Shown in pieces: positions 1 through 8,867 of a stretch of 64,000 bases of DNA. The position numbers and the translations under genes are program-made. This DNA comes from DASWJZ01 sp963761005. GTDB lineage: Bacteria; Pseudomonadota; Alphaproteobacteria; Rhizobiales; Afifellaceae. The stretch covers positions 248,001 through 312,000 of the forward strand of contig CAVXFK010000027.1 of NCBI GenBank assembly GCA_963761005.1, written 5' to 3'. Under the pieces are notes generated by a model. That model had not been told where the DNA came from. It saw only the letters and a list, made by a program, of their open reading frames with translations, and made no database searches. The first letter of the stretch is position 1. Every line of letters starts with the position of its first letter.

Positions 1-739
1 AGCCCTTGTCGCCGTAGAGCGTGAAACGGCCGTAGAACGGTGTGGCCGATAGCGACGAGAACGTCGCCCGCACGCCAGACTTGAAGACAATGCCGACTGT
101 GACGAAGTCCTCTGCGGGCGGGTCGAAGATCATGCTTGCGGAGCGCGCGCGCACTTCGACGGCAGGCCCGGCGATGTTGATGAAGAGGTCGGTGTGGTGG
201 ATGCCGACTGCGGTCATCATACCAGCCGGCGCGCTTGACGGGCTGAGCCGCCAATTGTCCTTGGCGAGCCTGCGAAAGTTGTCGTGGCTGACATTGCTTT
301 CGAAGAGAAGCAGTTTGCCGAGCGTTCCCGCGTCGACCATCTTTCTGAGCTCCTCGAAGGCCGGCTCCCAGCGCCGTTCGTGGCCGACACCGAGCGCCTT
401 GCCCGCCTCGCGACTCGCTTCGACCACCCGCTTCGCGCCGGCACCGGTCATGGTGAGCGGCTTCTCGCAGAAGAGGCTCTTACCGGCGGCGATCACGCGG
501 AGCGCCTGCTCTTCATGGAGGGCATGCGGCGTCGCCAGCACAACTCCTTCGACCGTCGGGTCGTCGAGCGCAGCGTCCAGCGTCTTGTCGAGCGTGAATC
601 CGGGCGACTTCCGGAACTCCTCGACGTCGGCCGGCGGCGTCGGATCGATGCCGTAGACGACCTCGAAGCGCGGGCTCTTGTCGAGGCATGAGATGATCTG
701 CTTGCCCCACCAGCCCAGACCCGCCACTGCCACCTTCAT
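1..739 (-). CDS. Gfo/Idh/MocA family oxidoreductase (3' end outside window)
   Basis: This is the N-terminal 246 residues of an NAD(P)-dependent sugar or inositol dehydrogenase-type oxidoreductase; the gene runs off the left edge. I translated it from ATG 739: it opens with a Rossmann dinucleotide motif (VAVAGLGWWGKQ, residues 3-14) and has the family's CEKP motif (FCEKPLTM, near residue 90), where the lysine is the usual catalytic or cofactor contact. The central region reads as the GFO_IDH_MocA C-terminal sheet domain. It is the last visible gene of a minus-strand operon that starts near 9.9 kb, 52-83 bases downstream of a beta-hydroxyacid dehydrogenase. The substrate cannot be told from the sequence; the operon context suggests a step in catabolism of the compound brought in by the ribose-type transporter. 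Confidence 0.85.
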   Translation of the reverse strand, partial: MKVAVAGLGWWGKQIISCLDKSPRFEVVYGIDPTPPADVEEFRKSPGFTLDKTLDAALDDPTVEGVVLATPHALHEEQALRVIAAGKSLFCEKPLTMTGAGAKRVVEASREAGKALGVGHERRWEPAFEELRKMVDAGTLGKLLLFESNVSHDNFRRLAKDNWRLSPSSAPAGMMTAVGIHHTDLFINIAGPAVEVRARSASMIFDPPAEDFVTVGIVFKSGVRATFSSLSATPFYGRFTLYGDKG

Positions 740-822
740 CAAATCTTGCTCCTTGTCCGGCCGACCGTCTGCATAGATGTCATCAGGAACCTCACGCTTG
801 AGCCGGTGCCGCGTCTTCGGCC

Positions 823-1764
823 TCAAGCCCGTCCGAGACCTCCACGTTCTCGCTCTTCAGCTCGAACTCCAGCGATCAGTGCCATCGTCTCGAAGAGGGT
901 CGCGAAGTCCTGCGCCAGATAGGCCTCGGGGTCGGGCTTGGTCTTAGCGACACCAAAATGCGCCTGAAACATCTCGCGCGTCGCGGCCGTGATTGGCATC
1001 GGCATCTCGTGCTGGCGAGCGAGCGCCAGCCCGAGGTCGACGTCCTTGCGCTGGCCGGCAAGCGGGAGCGTCGTGGTCCAGTCAAGATTGACGAGGGCGG
1101 GCGTTTTGTAGCGGGAGAAAGTCGAGCCCACGACGCTGTCGTTCAGGAACTGCAGGAAGGCGTGGCGTGGTATCCCGGCCTTCTGCGCAAGCAGCGTGAC
1201 TTCCATCATGTGCTCGATAACCACGGCAAGGTGCAGGTTCACGGCGATCTTGCACATGCGCGCGAGCTCGCCTTCGCCGGCATAGGCGGCTCCCCTCGGG
1301 GCGATCGTAAGAAGAAGCGGCTTCACTTGCTCGTAGGCATCACGCGGCCCCGAGACGACGCAGCAGAATTTCCCCGAGCGGACGCATTTCGGGTTGCCGC
1401 TCACCGGCGCGGCGAGAAGCTTCGCGCCAAGCCTGCCGAGACCCTTCCGAACCTCCGCCAACTCGTCCATGCCAATCGTCGAGCAGTCGACAAGCATCCT
1501 CGGTGTTTGCCTGAGACCGTCGCGGAACATGCCTTCCGCGCCGAAGCACACCTCGGCGACATCCTTGCCGGTGTTGAGCATTGTGAAAAGCACGTCAACG
1601 CCGGCGAGATCGGAACGGGATGCAACAACTCTTGCACCCTTCAACTCGTCGGTCTCGGCCTTAGCGCGGGTGCGGTTCCAGATAGAGACGTCATAGCCGC
1701 CCCCGACTAGCCGGGCCGCCATAGGTGCGCCCATCCGTCCAACGCCAATCCATCCGATTTTCAT
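823..1764 (-). CDS. beta-hydroxyacid dehydrogenase (HIBADH family), copy 1; probable 3' frameshift
   Basis: An NAD-binding dehydrogenase of the 3-hydroxyisobutyrate / 6-phosphogluconate dehydrogenase-like family, about 313 residues. It begins with the glycine-rich loop GWIGVGRMGAPMA and has the family's substrate-binding stretch (AAPVSGNPK) and the catalytic lysine region (CKIAVNLHLAV). ATG 1764 is preferred over 1770 because AGAGGA lies about 7 bases upstream of it. The open frame stops at 823 with an arginine-rich tail, but the other frame downstream of about 870 encodes ELKSENVEVSDGLEAED and ends at 792. That tail matches the C-terminus of the paralogue at 15195-16163 (KLKSENKSVPSGLEVTE), so one extra base near 868-872 probably shifted the frame. 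It lies 22 bases or so downstream of the CobW gene in the same operon. Confidence 0.88.
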   Translation of the reverse strand: MKIGWIGVGRMGAPMAARLVGGGYDVSIWNRTRAKAETDELKGARVVASRSDLAGVDVLFTMLNTGKDVAEVCFGAEGMFRDGLRQTPRMLVDCSTIGMDELAEVRKGLGRLGAKLLAAPVSGNPKCVRSGKFCCVVSGPRDAYEQVKPLLLTIAPRGAAYAGEGELARMCKIAVNLHLAVVIEHMMEVTLLAQKAGIPRHAFLQFLNDSVVGSTFSRYKTPALVNLDWTTTLPLAGQRKDVDLGLALARQHEMPMPITAATREMFQAHFGVAKTKPDPEAYLAQDFATLFETMALIAGVRAEERERGGLGRA

Positions 1765-1792
1765 GCTCATTCCTCTTCGATGTCCGATATCG

Positions 1793-2851
1793 TCACGCGC
1801 TCAGCCTCTCGCGAAGACCAGCGAGGGCTCGCGAGTCGGCGCATTCGGAAAGCGCCCGCCTGAACTCGGCGACCCCGAGCTCCGCATCGCCATTGCCGAT
1901 GACGACGATCCTTGTGCCCGGCCGAGATTTCCAACTGTGCAGCCGCACTGGCGGATGGAATGTCCGCTGCACACCGTGAATCACGATCGGTCGCGGATCG
2001 TCGCTCGTGTGGATCACGCCCTTGACGCGAAGGAGCAATTCGCCGTGCCTGCCGACAATGCCGCCAATTCGCGGCAAGAAGGCTTCCCAATCGACTAGTC
2101 CGTCTTGTTCGAGCAGCCAAGTTTGAGCGTGCGGGTGGCGGCCGTGATCGTCTCCGTGATCCTTCGCATGGCGATGATGCGCTTCAACGCTCAGCCAACG
2201 ATCGATATCGAAGCGAGCGGCTTTGGCGTCATAGAGGGAGGCGCTGAAGAGCGCCTCCGCATCGATCTGGCCGTGATCGACCAGCACGACCTCCGCACCC
2301 GGATTGAGCGTCCGAAGGCATCGCTTTAGTGCCTCGACAGCCGTCGGCTCGGCAATGTCCGACTTCGTGATGACCCGCCGGTCGGCGACCGCGCACTGCC
2401 GCGACGCGACGGCATGATGTTCGAGATTGCAGACGCCGTTCACGGCGTCGATCGTGACGACGACAGTGTCGAGTCTCGTCGCCATCGCGAGCCTCGGGTC
2501 TCCCATCAGCCGGCGAAGCACCGGGGCCGGGTCGGCGAGGCCGGTCGTCTCGATGACGATCTTCCGTGGACGGTCACTCCGCCGCGCGAGCGACCAGACG
2601 GTCGTCGCAAGATCGTCGCCGGCGGCGCAGCAAAGGCACCCGTTCGCCAGCAGCAGGACGTTCTCAGCGTCGATCGATTGCGCGAAGACCGCATCGTCGA
2701 TGCCGACCGCGCCGAACTCGTTGACGACGACGGCCGTGCCTGCCATCGGCGGCTGCTTCAGAAGCGCCGCGATCAAGGTGGTCTTGCCGCTTCCGAGGAA
2801 ACCCGTGACCAGCGAGATCGGTATGCGTTCGCCAGCGTCTGCAACTGCCAT
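1793..2851 (-). CDS. CobW/G3E family GTPase (putative metal chaperone)
   Basis: A 352-residue P-loop GTPase of the CobW/YjiA/ZNG class, which load metals into metalloenzymes. Visible motifs are Walker A GFLGSGKTT (17-25), the metal-binding CLCC motif (72-75), the switch-II-like ETTGLADP (101-108), the guanine-specificity motif TKSD (162-165), and a histidine-rich loop with at least seven His between 225 and 242. The CobW C-terminal domain follows. Start ATG 2851 is chosen because AGGAG lies 7 bases upstream; the open frame extends further to 3049 without family similarity. It is embedded in an operon with an amidohydrolase, a cupin and an M24-family hydrolase, all of which normally bind metals, so a role as metal supplier to these enzymes is a reasonable inference. 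Confidence 0.9.
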   Translation of the reverse strand: MAVADAGERIPISLVTGFLGSGKTTLIAALLKQPPMAGTAVVVNEFGAVGIDDAVFAQSIDAENVLLLANGCLCCAAGDDLATTVWSLARRSDRPRKIVIETTGLADPAPVLRRLMGDPRLAMATRLDTVVVTIDAVNGVCNLEHHAVASRQCAVADRRVITKSDIAEPTAVEALKRCLRTLNPGAEVVLVDHGQIDAEALFSASLYDAKAARFDIDRWLSVEAHHRHAKDHGDDHGRHPHAQTWLLEQDGLVDWEAFLPRIGGIVGRHGELLLRVKGVIHTSDDPRPIVIHGVQRTFHPPVRLHSWKSRPGTRIVVIGNGDAELGVAEFRRALSECADSRALAGLRERLSA

Positions 2852-2912
2852 CAACCGCTCCTGGCGCGAACGCCACACAATGCATGCCGCAATCGGCCGT
2901 ACCGCGGCATTC

Positions 2913-4301
2913 CTAGAACTGCAGGTCTCTTTCTTCCTGGTAGGGCTTGACGATCCACGATCCGTCGGTCGGCGCCCCGGCCCGCTCAAACAACGCGTCG
3001 CGCGCCGCGTCGACCCTCCTGCGGAACGCCGGGAAATCGACATCCGCAAGCCTGCCGCCGCGCTTCTTCACCTTGCCAGCGATGATGACCGTATCGACGT
3101 TGCCGATATGCGAGAACTCGACGACGGCGCTGACCGGGTTGTTGACCGGGATGAGGCTCATCGCGTCCGTGTCGATGAGTACGATGTCGGCCTCCTTGCC
3201 CGGAGTGAGACTCCCGGTCTTCTGCTCCAGCCCGCAGGCCTTCGCACCGTCGATCGTGGCGAAGGAAAGAGCCTCGCGGCTCGACAGCGGCAGCGGCTCC
3301 ACCATGCGCTTCTCCTCGATCGCCTTCATGTGAACCATGAGCCGGGTGCCGGCGAGGAGCGCGCGCATGGCGCCGAACATGTCGGCGGGCACCGTTGTGA
3401 CCACGTCGCTCGAGATGGTCGGACGCACGCCGGCGGCAAGCATGCGAAGAGCGGGAGGCAGGCCGTGCCCCATCTGCATCTCGAGCTCCGGCGCGATCGA
3501 CGCCGTGCCGCCGGTATCGCCCATCAGCTTGTATTCTTCATCGCCGATCGTGTTGCAATGAACGTAGGTGGTGTCGTCCTTGAGCAAGCCGCGGCTGTTC
3601 ATTTGCACGAGCGGCTTGCTCATGCCCCAAAGGCCATCGCCCACGTGCACGGTGATGCGGATGCCGAGATCACGCGCCGTTCTAAAATCCTTCTCGGTGA
3701 TGTCGAGCGTCGTGAACTGCGGCCCGCGCGCCGCGAACGCCATGGTGACAAGTCCGTCGTCAGACGAAAAATGCTCTTTTCGCACGCGCTTCAGGTCGGC
3801 ATAGTTGGTTGGGATTTCATTCGGCGGGAACCATTCGGCGTTGGCATTGCCGTAGCCGAAGACCGCCCGAATGCCGGAATCCTTCAGCCCATTGACGACC
3901 GCATCGGAGTGCTCAGGTGAATTGTTGTTGTGCGACCAGTCGTAGAGCGTGGTGACGCCGGAATCGATCGCCTCGTAGGCCCCAAGCAGGTTCGCGACGT
4001 AATTGTCGTCGGGCGTGTAAAGGCCCCCCATCACGACGCGGACACCGGTGAAATACTGGCCGAGCGACCAGTCCGGTCCCGCTGCTCTTAGAAGCGACTC
4101 CCAGGTGTGGCGGTGCGTATCGATGAAGCCGGGGACGGCGATCTTGTTGGTCCCGTCGATGGTTTCGGCACCGTCGGCAGGTATGGATTGCGCGACCGCA
4201 GCGATCTTCGTGCCGTCGATCAGAATGTCGCCGCGATGGAGATCTCCAATTGTCGGATCAACGCTGATTATGGTGGCGTTGCGTATAAGCGTTCGCGCCA
4301 T
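2913..4301 (-). CDS. metal-dependent amidohydrolase (ATZ/TRZ, cytosine-deaminase-like)
   Basis: A 462-residue amidohydrolase-superfamily enzyme that hydrolyses C-N bonds or deaminates a ring or side chain. The family metal ligands can be seen: HxH in DTHRHTW (His63, His65), His219 in TVHVGDG, His248 in YVHCN and Asp299 in SSDVV. The C-terminal beta-sandwich segment LTPGKEADIVLIDTD is typical of the ATZ/TRZ and SsnA/guanine deaminase groups. ATG 4301 is preceded by GGGAGGAG at ideal spacing; the extra 13 codons up to 4340 are unlikely to be translated. The gene sits between the cupin and the CobW GTPase in one operon. The substrate is unknown; with an M24 creatinase-like hydrolase nearby, a nitrogen-containing substrate is likely. 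Confidence 0.9.
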   Translation of the reverse strand: MARTLIRNATIISVDPTIGDLHRGDILIDGTKIAAVAQSIPADGAETIDGTNKIAVPGFIDTHRHTWESLLRAAGPDWSLGQYFTGVRVVMGGLYTPDDNYVANLLGAYEAIDSGVTTLYDWSHNNNSPEHSDAVVNGLKDSGIRAVFGYGNANAEWFPPNEIPTNYADLKRVRKEHFSSDDGLVTMAFAARGPQFTTLDITEKDFRTARDLGIRITVHVGDGLWGMSKPLVQMNSRGLLKDDTTYVHCNTIGDEEYKLMGDTGGTASIAPELEMQMGHGLPPALRMLAAGVRPTISSDVVTTVPADMFGAMRALLAGTRLMVHMKAIEEKRMVEPLPLSSREALSFATIDGAKACGLEQKTGSLTPGKEADIVLIDTDAMSLIPVNNPVSAVVEFSHIGNVDTVIIAGKVKKRGGRLADVDFPAFRRRVDAARDALFERAGAPTDGSWIVKPYQEERDLQF

Positions 4302-4363
4302 TTCGACTCCTCCCTGGCGATCTTCTTGGAGCGCAACCACGCGCGGCTACCGCTCGTGATGTG

Positions 4364-4837
4364 CTACTTCTTCTTTTTCCTTGCCCGCTTCGCGACCGGC
4401 TTCTCCTCGTCCTCCGGAATAATGTAGCCGGCCTTCTCCAGATTCGGCGCGCCGCTATAGCCCCAGAGCGTGATCAGCGGCTCGGTATCCGAGCCGTTTT
4501 CGAGCCCGTGGTAAACATTGCGCGGAGCGAACGCGATATCGCCGGCACGGATGAAGAATAACTCGTCGCCGACATGCTTGATACCGACGCCGTGCACGAC
4601 GTACTCCCATTCCTCCGCATTCGGATGCCGGTGCAGCGCGTGCATCGATCCCACGCCCGGCGGCAGGATCGTTCGGCCGACGACAGTGCCTTCGGATTCC
4701 GTGTTCCTGTCCGTCACGACCCAGCGGACGTCCATCTTGAGCCAGCCGCGATCCTCGCGGAGCGTGCGGTCAGACTTGAAGTCGCCGGGATTGAGCTTGT
4801 AGCGGCTCTTTTCCTTGGGCTGCGATCTCTTCTTCAT
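4364..4837 (-). CDS. cupin domain protein
   Basis: A 157-residue single-domain cupin. Cupin motif 1 is present as HALHRHPNAEEWEYVVHG (metal-ligand His residues and Glu) and motif 2 as GDIAFAPRNVYHGLEN. Proteins of this type are small metal-binding isomerases, decarboxylases, or sugar and oxalate binders; the exact role cannot be given. The C-terminus is strongly basic (KRARKKKK). ATG 4837 is preferred over the upstream ATG at 4870 because TAAGG is at a suitable distance. It is 33 bases downstream of the M24 hydrolase and 62 bases upstream of the amidohydrolase, so almost certainly co-transcribed with them. Confidence 0.87.
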   Translation of the reverse strand: MKKRSQPKEKSRYKLNPGDFKSDRTLREDRGWLKMDVRWVVTDRNTESEGTVVGRTILPPGVGSMHALHRHPNAEEWEYVVHGVGIKHVGDELFFIRAGDIAFAPRNVYHGLENGSDTEPLITLWGYSGAPNLEKAGYIIPEDEEKPVAKRARKKKK

Positions 4838-4870
4838 CGGACGGACCTTACGTTTCCACGAAATTTTCAA

Positions 4871-6118
4871 TCAATAAGCGTTAGCGATTGGGAGCTCTTC
4901 GGCGGGGAAGTGGGTGATCACCTGACATCCCTTGTCGGTGACCACGACCTCCTCCTCGATGCGTGCCGCGGAATAGCCGTCGCTCGCCGGGCAATAGGTC
5001 TCGAGTGCGAACACCATGCCGGTCTTCAGTTCCATCGGCTGCTCGAGCGACACGAGGCGCGAGATGATCGGCCGCTCGTGCAGCGCCAGCCCGAGGCCGT
5101 GCCCAAATTGCAGCCCGAACGCCGCCATCTCGTCGGGGAAGCCGAACTCCTCCGCCTTCGGCCACACCGAGGCGACGCGGTCGGTCGACATCCCCGGGCG
5201 GATCAGGTCGATGGCGCTTTCCAGCCACTCGCGGCACTTCTTGTAGGCGTCGTGCTGCGCCGCCGTCGCCCGCCCGACGTTGAAGGTGCGGTAGTAGCAG
5301 GTGCGGTAGCCCATGTAGGACTGCAGGATGTCGAAGAACGCCTGGTCGCCGGGACGGATCAGCCGGTCGGTAAAATTGTGCGGATGCGGATTGCAGCGCT
5401 CGCCGGAGATGGCGTTGATCGCCTCGACGTCGTCGGAGCCCATCTCGTAGAGCATCTTGTTGGCTTTCGCGACGATGTCGTTCTCGCGCACCCCGGGTTT
5501 CAGCTCCTCCCAGATCATGTGATAGACGCCGTCGACCATGGCCGCGGCCTGGTTCAGAAGCGTGATCTCGTCGATGTTCTTGATCTCGCGCGCATCGAGC
5601 ATGACCTGCTGCCCGTCAACGAGCTTCAAGCCCACCTTCTCCAGCTCGTGCCACATGCCGGGCTCGACCAGGTCGAGCCCGAGCGGCATGTCGGCGACGC
5701 CGGCTTCAGCGAGCAGCGCCTTGATCTCCTCCGCGTGCCGCTTCATCAGCCCCGCCGACGGCGGCACCGTGCCGCGCATGCCGAGCATGCCGGCCCTGAA
5801 ATTCTCCGTCGGCATCCAGTCGCAGTAGAGCCGGTGGTGGACGGCGGCGGAGCCGAAGTCCCAGAGGATCGGGTCATTGTCGCCGGAAAGCAGCGCGAAG
5901 CGGCAGAGCTTGTCGCGCTCCCACTCGCCGATCTTGGTGGAGGTGACGTAGCGGATGTTGTTGACGTCGAAGAGGAGCAGTGCCCCGCACTTCGAGCTCT
6001 TCAGCGCCTGGCGGATGCGGGCCAGCCGATAGGCATGCAGGCGGCGGAAATCGACCCGCACCTCGAAGTCAACGCTCGTATGTCCCGGAGCAGGAAGCGC
6101 ACGCCCCCAGTTCCAATG
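4871..6118 (-). repeat. inverted duplication, arm 1 (M24 gene body)
   Basis: This 1248-base stretch, read on the minus strand, is almost identical to 13911-15159 on the plus strand. The deduced proteins agree from HWNW onward except for one Gly/Arg change, until the frameshift in arm 2. Only a few silent changes were found on inspection. Similarity ends abruptly at CATTGG on one side and just after the shared stop codon TGA on the other, so it covers only the gene body. The arms are 7.8 kb apart in inverted orientation. Confidence 0.95.
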
Positions 6119-6223
6119 CGGGTCGTCGTCGCGCGGGTGAAGGGATTCCGGCAAGAAGGCTTTGTTCACATCAGTCTCCAGATTCAGCCGCTCAGACGGG
6201 TGAGGGCGACGGCGGCGCGCCAT
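4871..6223 (-). CDS. M24-family hydrolase, creatinase-like (copy 1, intact)
   Basis: Up to 450 residues with the creatinase N-domain followed by a pita-bread M24 domain. The M24 metal ligands are only partly present: Asp298 (FFDI), His375 (FGHGLGL), Glu408 (ALETY) and Glu423/424 (RIEEE) are seen, but the second metal Asp is Cys309 in GYRTCYYRT. Creatinase, a metal-independent M24 member, also lacks that Asp and has a similar GYxT..xRT stretch, and His280/282 lies near the position of its catalytic His. So this may be an amidinohydrolase or other C-N hydrolase rather than a true Xaa-Pro peptidase. GTG 6169 has a better ribosome site (GGAG, 6 bases) than ATG 6223. From 4871 to 6118 it is nearly identical to the inverted copy at 13911-15159. 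Confidence 0.88.
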   Translation of the reverse strand: MARRRRPHPSERLNLETDVNKAFLPESLHPRDDDPHWNWGRALPAPGHTSVDFEVRVDFRRLHAYRLARIRQALKSSKCGALLLFDVNNIRYVTSTKIGEWERDKLCRFALLSGDNDPILWDFGSAAVHHRLYCDWMPTENFRAGMLGMRGTVPPSAGLMKRHAEEIKALLAEAGVADMPLGLDLVEPGMWHELEKVGLKLVDGQQVMLDAREIKNIDEITLLNQAAAMVDGVYHMIWEELKPGVRENDIVAKANKMLYEMGSDDVEAINAISGERCNPHPHNFTDRLIRPGDQAFFDILQSYMGYRTCYYRTFNVGRATAAQHDAYKKCREWLESAIDLIRPGMSTDRVASVWPKAEEFGFPDEMAAFGLQFGHGLGLALHERPIISRLVSLEQPMELKTGMVFALETYCPASDGYSAARIEEEVVVTDKGCQVITHFPAEELPIANAY

Positions 6224-6281
6224 AGCGCTTGATATTTCCCGGGAGGGATAGGTGGAAGGGTCGAGGGAGCTTCGGTCAGCA

Positions 6282-7298
6282 TCAGTCGGCTCGATACGAT
6301 TTGCCGGAGGTCAGGCGCGTCACGATCAGGGAAAGCAGAATGATCGCGCCATAGGTTGCGGAGATCCAGAACGTCTCGATATTCGAGAGCGTGAGAATGT
6401 TCGAGATGATTCCGAGCAGGATCACGCCGCAAAGGGCGCCCAGGATCGAGCCCTTTCCGCCATTCAGACTGATGCGTCCTATCACCGCCGCAGCAAAAAC
6501 GGTGAAGATCATGTTCTGCCCTTGGCCCGACAAGACCGACGCCATTCGGCCCGTCAACATTAATCCGGAAAGAGCAGCCAGACCGCCGGCAATCGCGAAA
6601 ACGGTCCATATGTAGCGGTCGACCGGAATGCCGGCCGCACGTGCGGCCTCGGCGTTACCACCGATGGCGTAGAGCGCCCGACCGAAACGGTGATAGCTCA
6701 GGACGAGAGCCCCAACGGCGTAGAGTCCCGCCGATACCCAGACAGAGGCCGGCAGCCCGAGCCAGTGTGCGTTGCCGAGATAAAGAAGCGGCCCTGGCAG
6801 ATCGTAAAGAGTCCGGCCGTTCGTCATGCCGATCGATATTCCTCGCAGGAGGATAAGCATGGCCAGCGTCGTAATGAAGGCATTCAGCCCGAGGCGCACG
6901 ATCAGCAAGCCGTTGAAGGCGCCAATCGCGATGCCGACCGCAAGGAGCACCACTATCGCGAGATAGGGATTCACCATCAGGCCCGATCCGTTCTGCGCGC
7001 TGTCGAGCACCAGCCACGCCGCGAGCATCGGCGCGACACCGACGATCGATTCAAGCGAGAGGTCGAATTTGCCGACGATGAGGATGATCGCCTCAGCCAG
7101 TACAAGAACCGAGAGTTCCGACGACTGTTGCAGAATGTTTACGAGATTGACCGGCGTCAGGAACGCCGGATGCAGGAAGCTGCCGGCGATCAATGCCACA
7201 ACGATCAACTGGAGGAGCGCCAGCTCTTCGCCAACACGCAACCGAAAACGCCACCGCGGCGCTGGCGCTGTCGCCATGACGGACTTCTGCGCATCCAC
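6282..7298 (-). CDS. ribose-type ABC transporter permease
   Basis: A hydrophobic protein of about 338 residues, matching the BPD_transp_2 permeases of RbsC/XylH type, with eight to ten predicted membrane segments. Typical stretches are the long hydrophobic helices after residue 30, the cytoplasmic loop GGNAEAARAAGIPVDRY (EAA-like coupling motif) and the C-terminal GSILGALCGVILLGIISN. The start is not certain: GTG 7298 has AGGA 8 bases upstream and lies directly behind the stop of the ATPase gene at 7301, while ATG 7277 is the first ATG. It forms the membrane part of an importer with the ATPase and the periplasmic protein encoded upstream. Confidence 0.88.
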   Translation of the reverse strand: MDAQKSVMATAPAPRWRFRLRVGEELALLQLIVVALIAGSFLHPAFLTPVNLVNILQQSSELSVLVLAEAIILIVGKFDLSLESIVGVAPMLAAWLVLDSAQNGSGLMVNPYLAIVVLLAVGIAIGAFNGLLIVRLGLNAFITTLAMLILLRGISIGMTNGRTLYDLPGPLLYLGNAHWLGLPASVWVSAGLYAVGALVLSYHRFGRALYAIGGNAEAARAAGIPVDRYIWTVFAIAGGLAALSGLMLTGRMASVLSGQGQNMIFTVFAAAVIGRISLNGGKGSILGALCGVILLGIISNILTLSNIETFWISATYGAIILLSLIVTRLTSGKSYRAD

Positions 7299-7300
7299 GA

Positions 7301-8837
7301 CTATTGTCCTACGCCTTCCATTGCAGCGACCATTTCTTGTTCCTTCCACGAACCGGTGAACTCACGCACGATTCTTCCTGCGAACATCACAAGCACACGA
7401 TCGCAAATCGCAAGTTCATCCGTTTCATCTGACACCAAGAGAACCGCCGAGTTCCGTACCCTTGACGATCTCGAAGAGTGCCTGCTTTGACGCAATGTCA
7501 ACGCCGGCCGTCGGATGACCGAGCACGAGCACGCGCGGATCGGAAGCGAGCGCACGCCCCATGACGGTCTTTTGCTGGTTTCCACCGGAGAGCTCGCTGG
7601 TGCTTTGCGTCGGGTCGCTCACCTTGATCTGCAGCTTGGCGATCATCGAGTTCACCAGATTCCGGCGGCGATTTCCGGAAATGAAGCCAAGCCATCGGCT
7701 CAGTCGGTGCAGGACAGGCAGCGCGATGTTCTCTTCGACCGAAAGATTGCTGCAGAAGCCGCTGGCGTGACGATCCTCCGGCACATGAGCAATTCCGATC
7801 TCGCGAGCCGCATCGACACGCCCGCACCGCAGGGCGACGCCATTGACGGAAATCTTTCCGCTCCTCGGGGATAAGCCTCCCGCGATCGCCTGCGCGAGCT
7901 CGGATTTTCCTGATCCGGCGAGCCCGGCGAGACCGACTCGCTCCCCGGCGCGAACCTGAATCGACGCGTCATGGACCAAGCCCGCCACTGACACAGACTC
8001 GACATCGAGTACGATTGGGCGCGAATTGGATCCGTTTGAATCACCGGTCCGGCGTCCGCCACGGTGGCTATCCTGCTGAGTCGAGACGAACAACTCACCG
8101 ACCATCGCAGCGACCAGTTGGCTGTGATCGAGGTCTTCCACCGCGGCCTCGGCGACGAGTCGGCCGTCGCGCATCACCGCCACCCGCTCGCAGATCTCAT
8201 AGATCTCGTGCAGGTGGTGCGAAATGAACAGGAACGTCACGCCGGCGCTCTTCAGCTTGATGATATGCTCAAAGAGCTGCTTGATTTCGCGGAGCTCAAG
8301 CCGCGCCGTCGGCTCGTCAAGGATGATGAATCGGCTGCCCTGCCGGAGCGCACGCGCTATTTCAAGACGTTGCTTCTGGCCGACGGTGAGCTCCCCGGCA
8401 CGCTGGTCGATGTCGACGGTCAAACCCCAGGTATCGATCTCTTTCCGCCCCAATCGCCGGACTTCGCTCCAGTTGATCGAGCCAAGCCGCGTACCCGGCT
8501 GGTCGTTCAGAAACAAATTTTCTCCGATAGTGAGGTCAGGAATGATCGTCGACTTCTGATAGACGCAGGCGACTTTGGACCGCCACTGCCCGCGGGCGGA
8601 CACGTCGGGGGCCGGCCGGCCGGCAAAGCGCACTTCACCCGAATCCGGGCGGTCAAGCCCGGTCAATAGCCGTACGAGGGTCGACTTGCCGGCACCGTTT
8701 CTGCCGGCAAGGGCAACGGAGTGCCCCGCAAAGACCTTCAGGGAGACATTGTCGAGCGCGAGCGTCTTGCCGTACCGTTTGGCAACAGCTCGCGTCTCCA
8801 CCAATGGCTCAGCACCTGTGTCGAGCGGAGCACTCAT
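7301..8837 (-). pseudogene. ribose-type ABC transporter ATPase, frameshifted near its 3' end
   Basis: A two-domain sugar ABC ATPase of RbsA/MglA type. The first domain has Walker A GRNGAGKST, signature LTVGQKQRLEIA and Walker B FIILDEPTARL; the second has GLAGSGKSE, signature ELSGGNQQK and a degenerate Walker B (VLVLGHPTAGVD, Gly where Asp is usual). The frame from ATG 8837 ends at 7425 after KGTELGGSLGVR, but the expected ending (VLLVSDETDELAICDRVLVMFAGRIV) is encoded in the next frame down to 7301. A single-base insertion at about 7450-7465 explains this. Without the last 40 residues the second domain lacks its switch (H-loop-equivalent) region. This may be a sequencing error, since both flanking transporter genes are intact. 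Confidence 0.85.
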
Positions 8838-8867
8838 CGCAGCGTGAACCTGACGCTGGTTAAGCCA

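Noticed and set aside
4871..6223. DMSP lyase DddP as identity for the M24 gene
   Set aside because: DddP is an M24 protein of similar length, but the metal-site stretch and N-terminal region differ; nothing specific supports DMSP cleavage.
4574..6232. Long open frame (over 550 codons) on the plus strand opposite the cupin and M24 genes
   Set aside because: It is the antisense of conserved genes in GC-rich DNA, with His/Arg/Asp/Val-rich composition and no recognisable domain. Similar long antisense frames at 2427-3920, 27062-28663, 31407-33074, 36065-37726 and 47779-49950 were rejected for the same reason.
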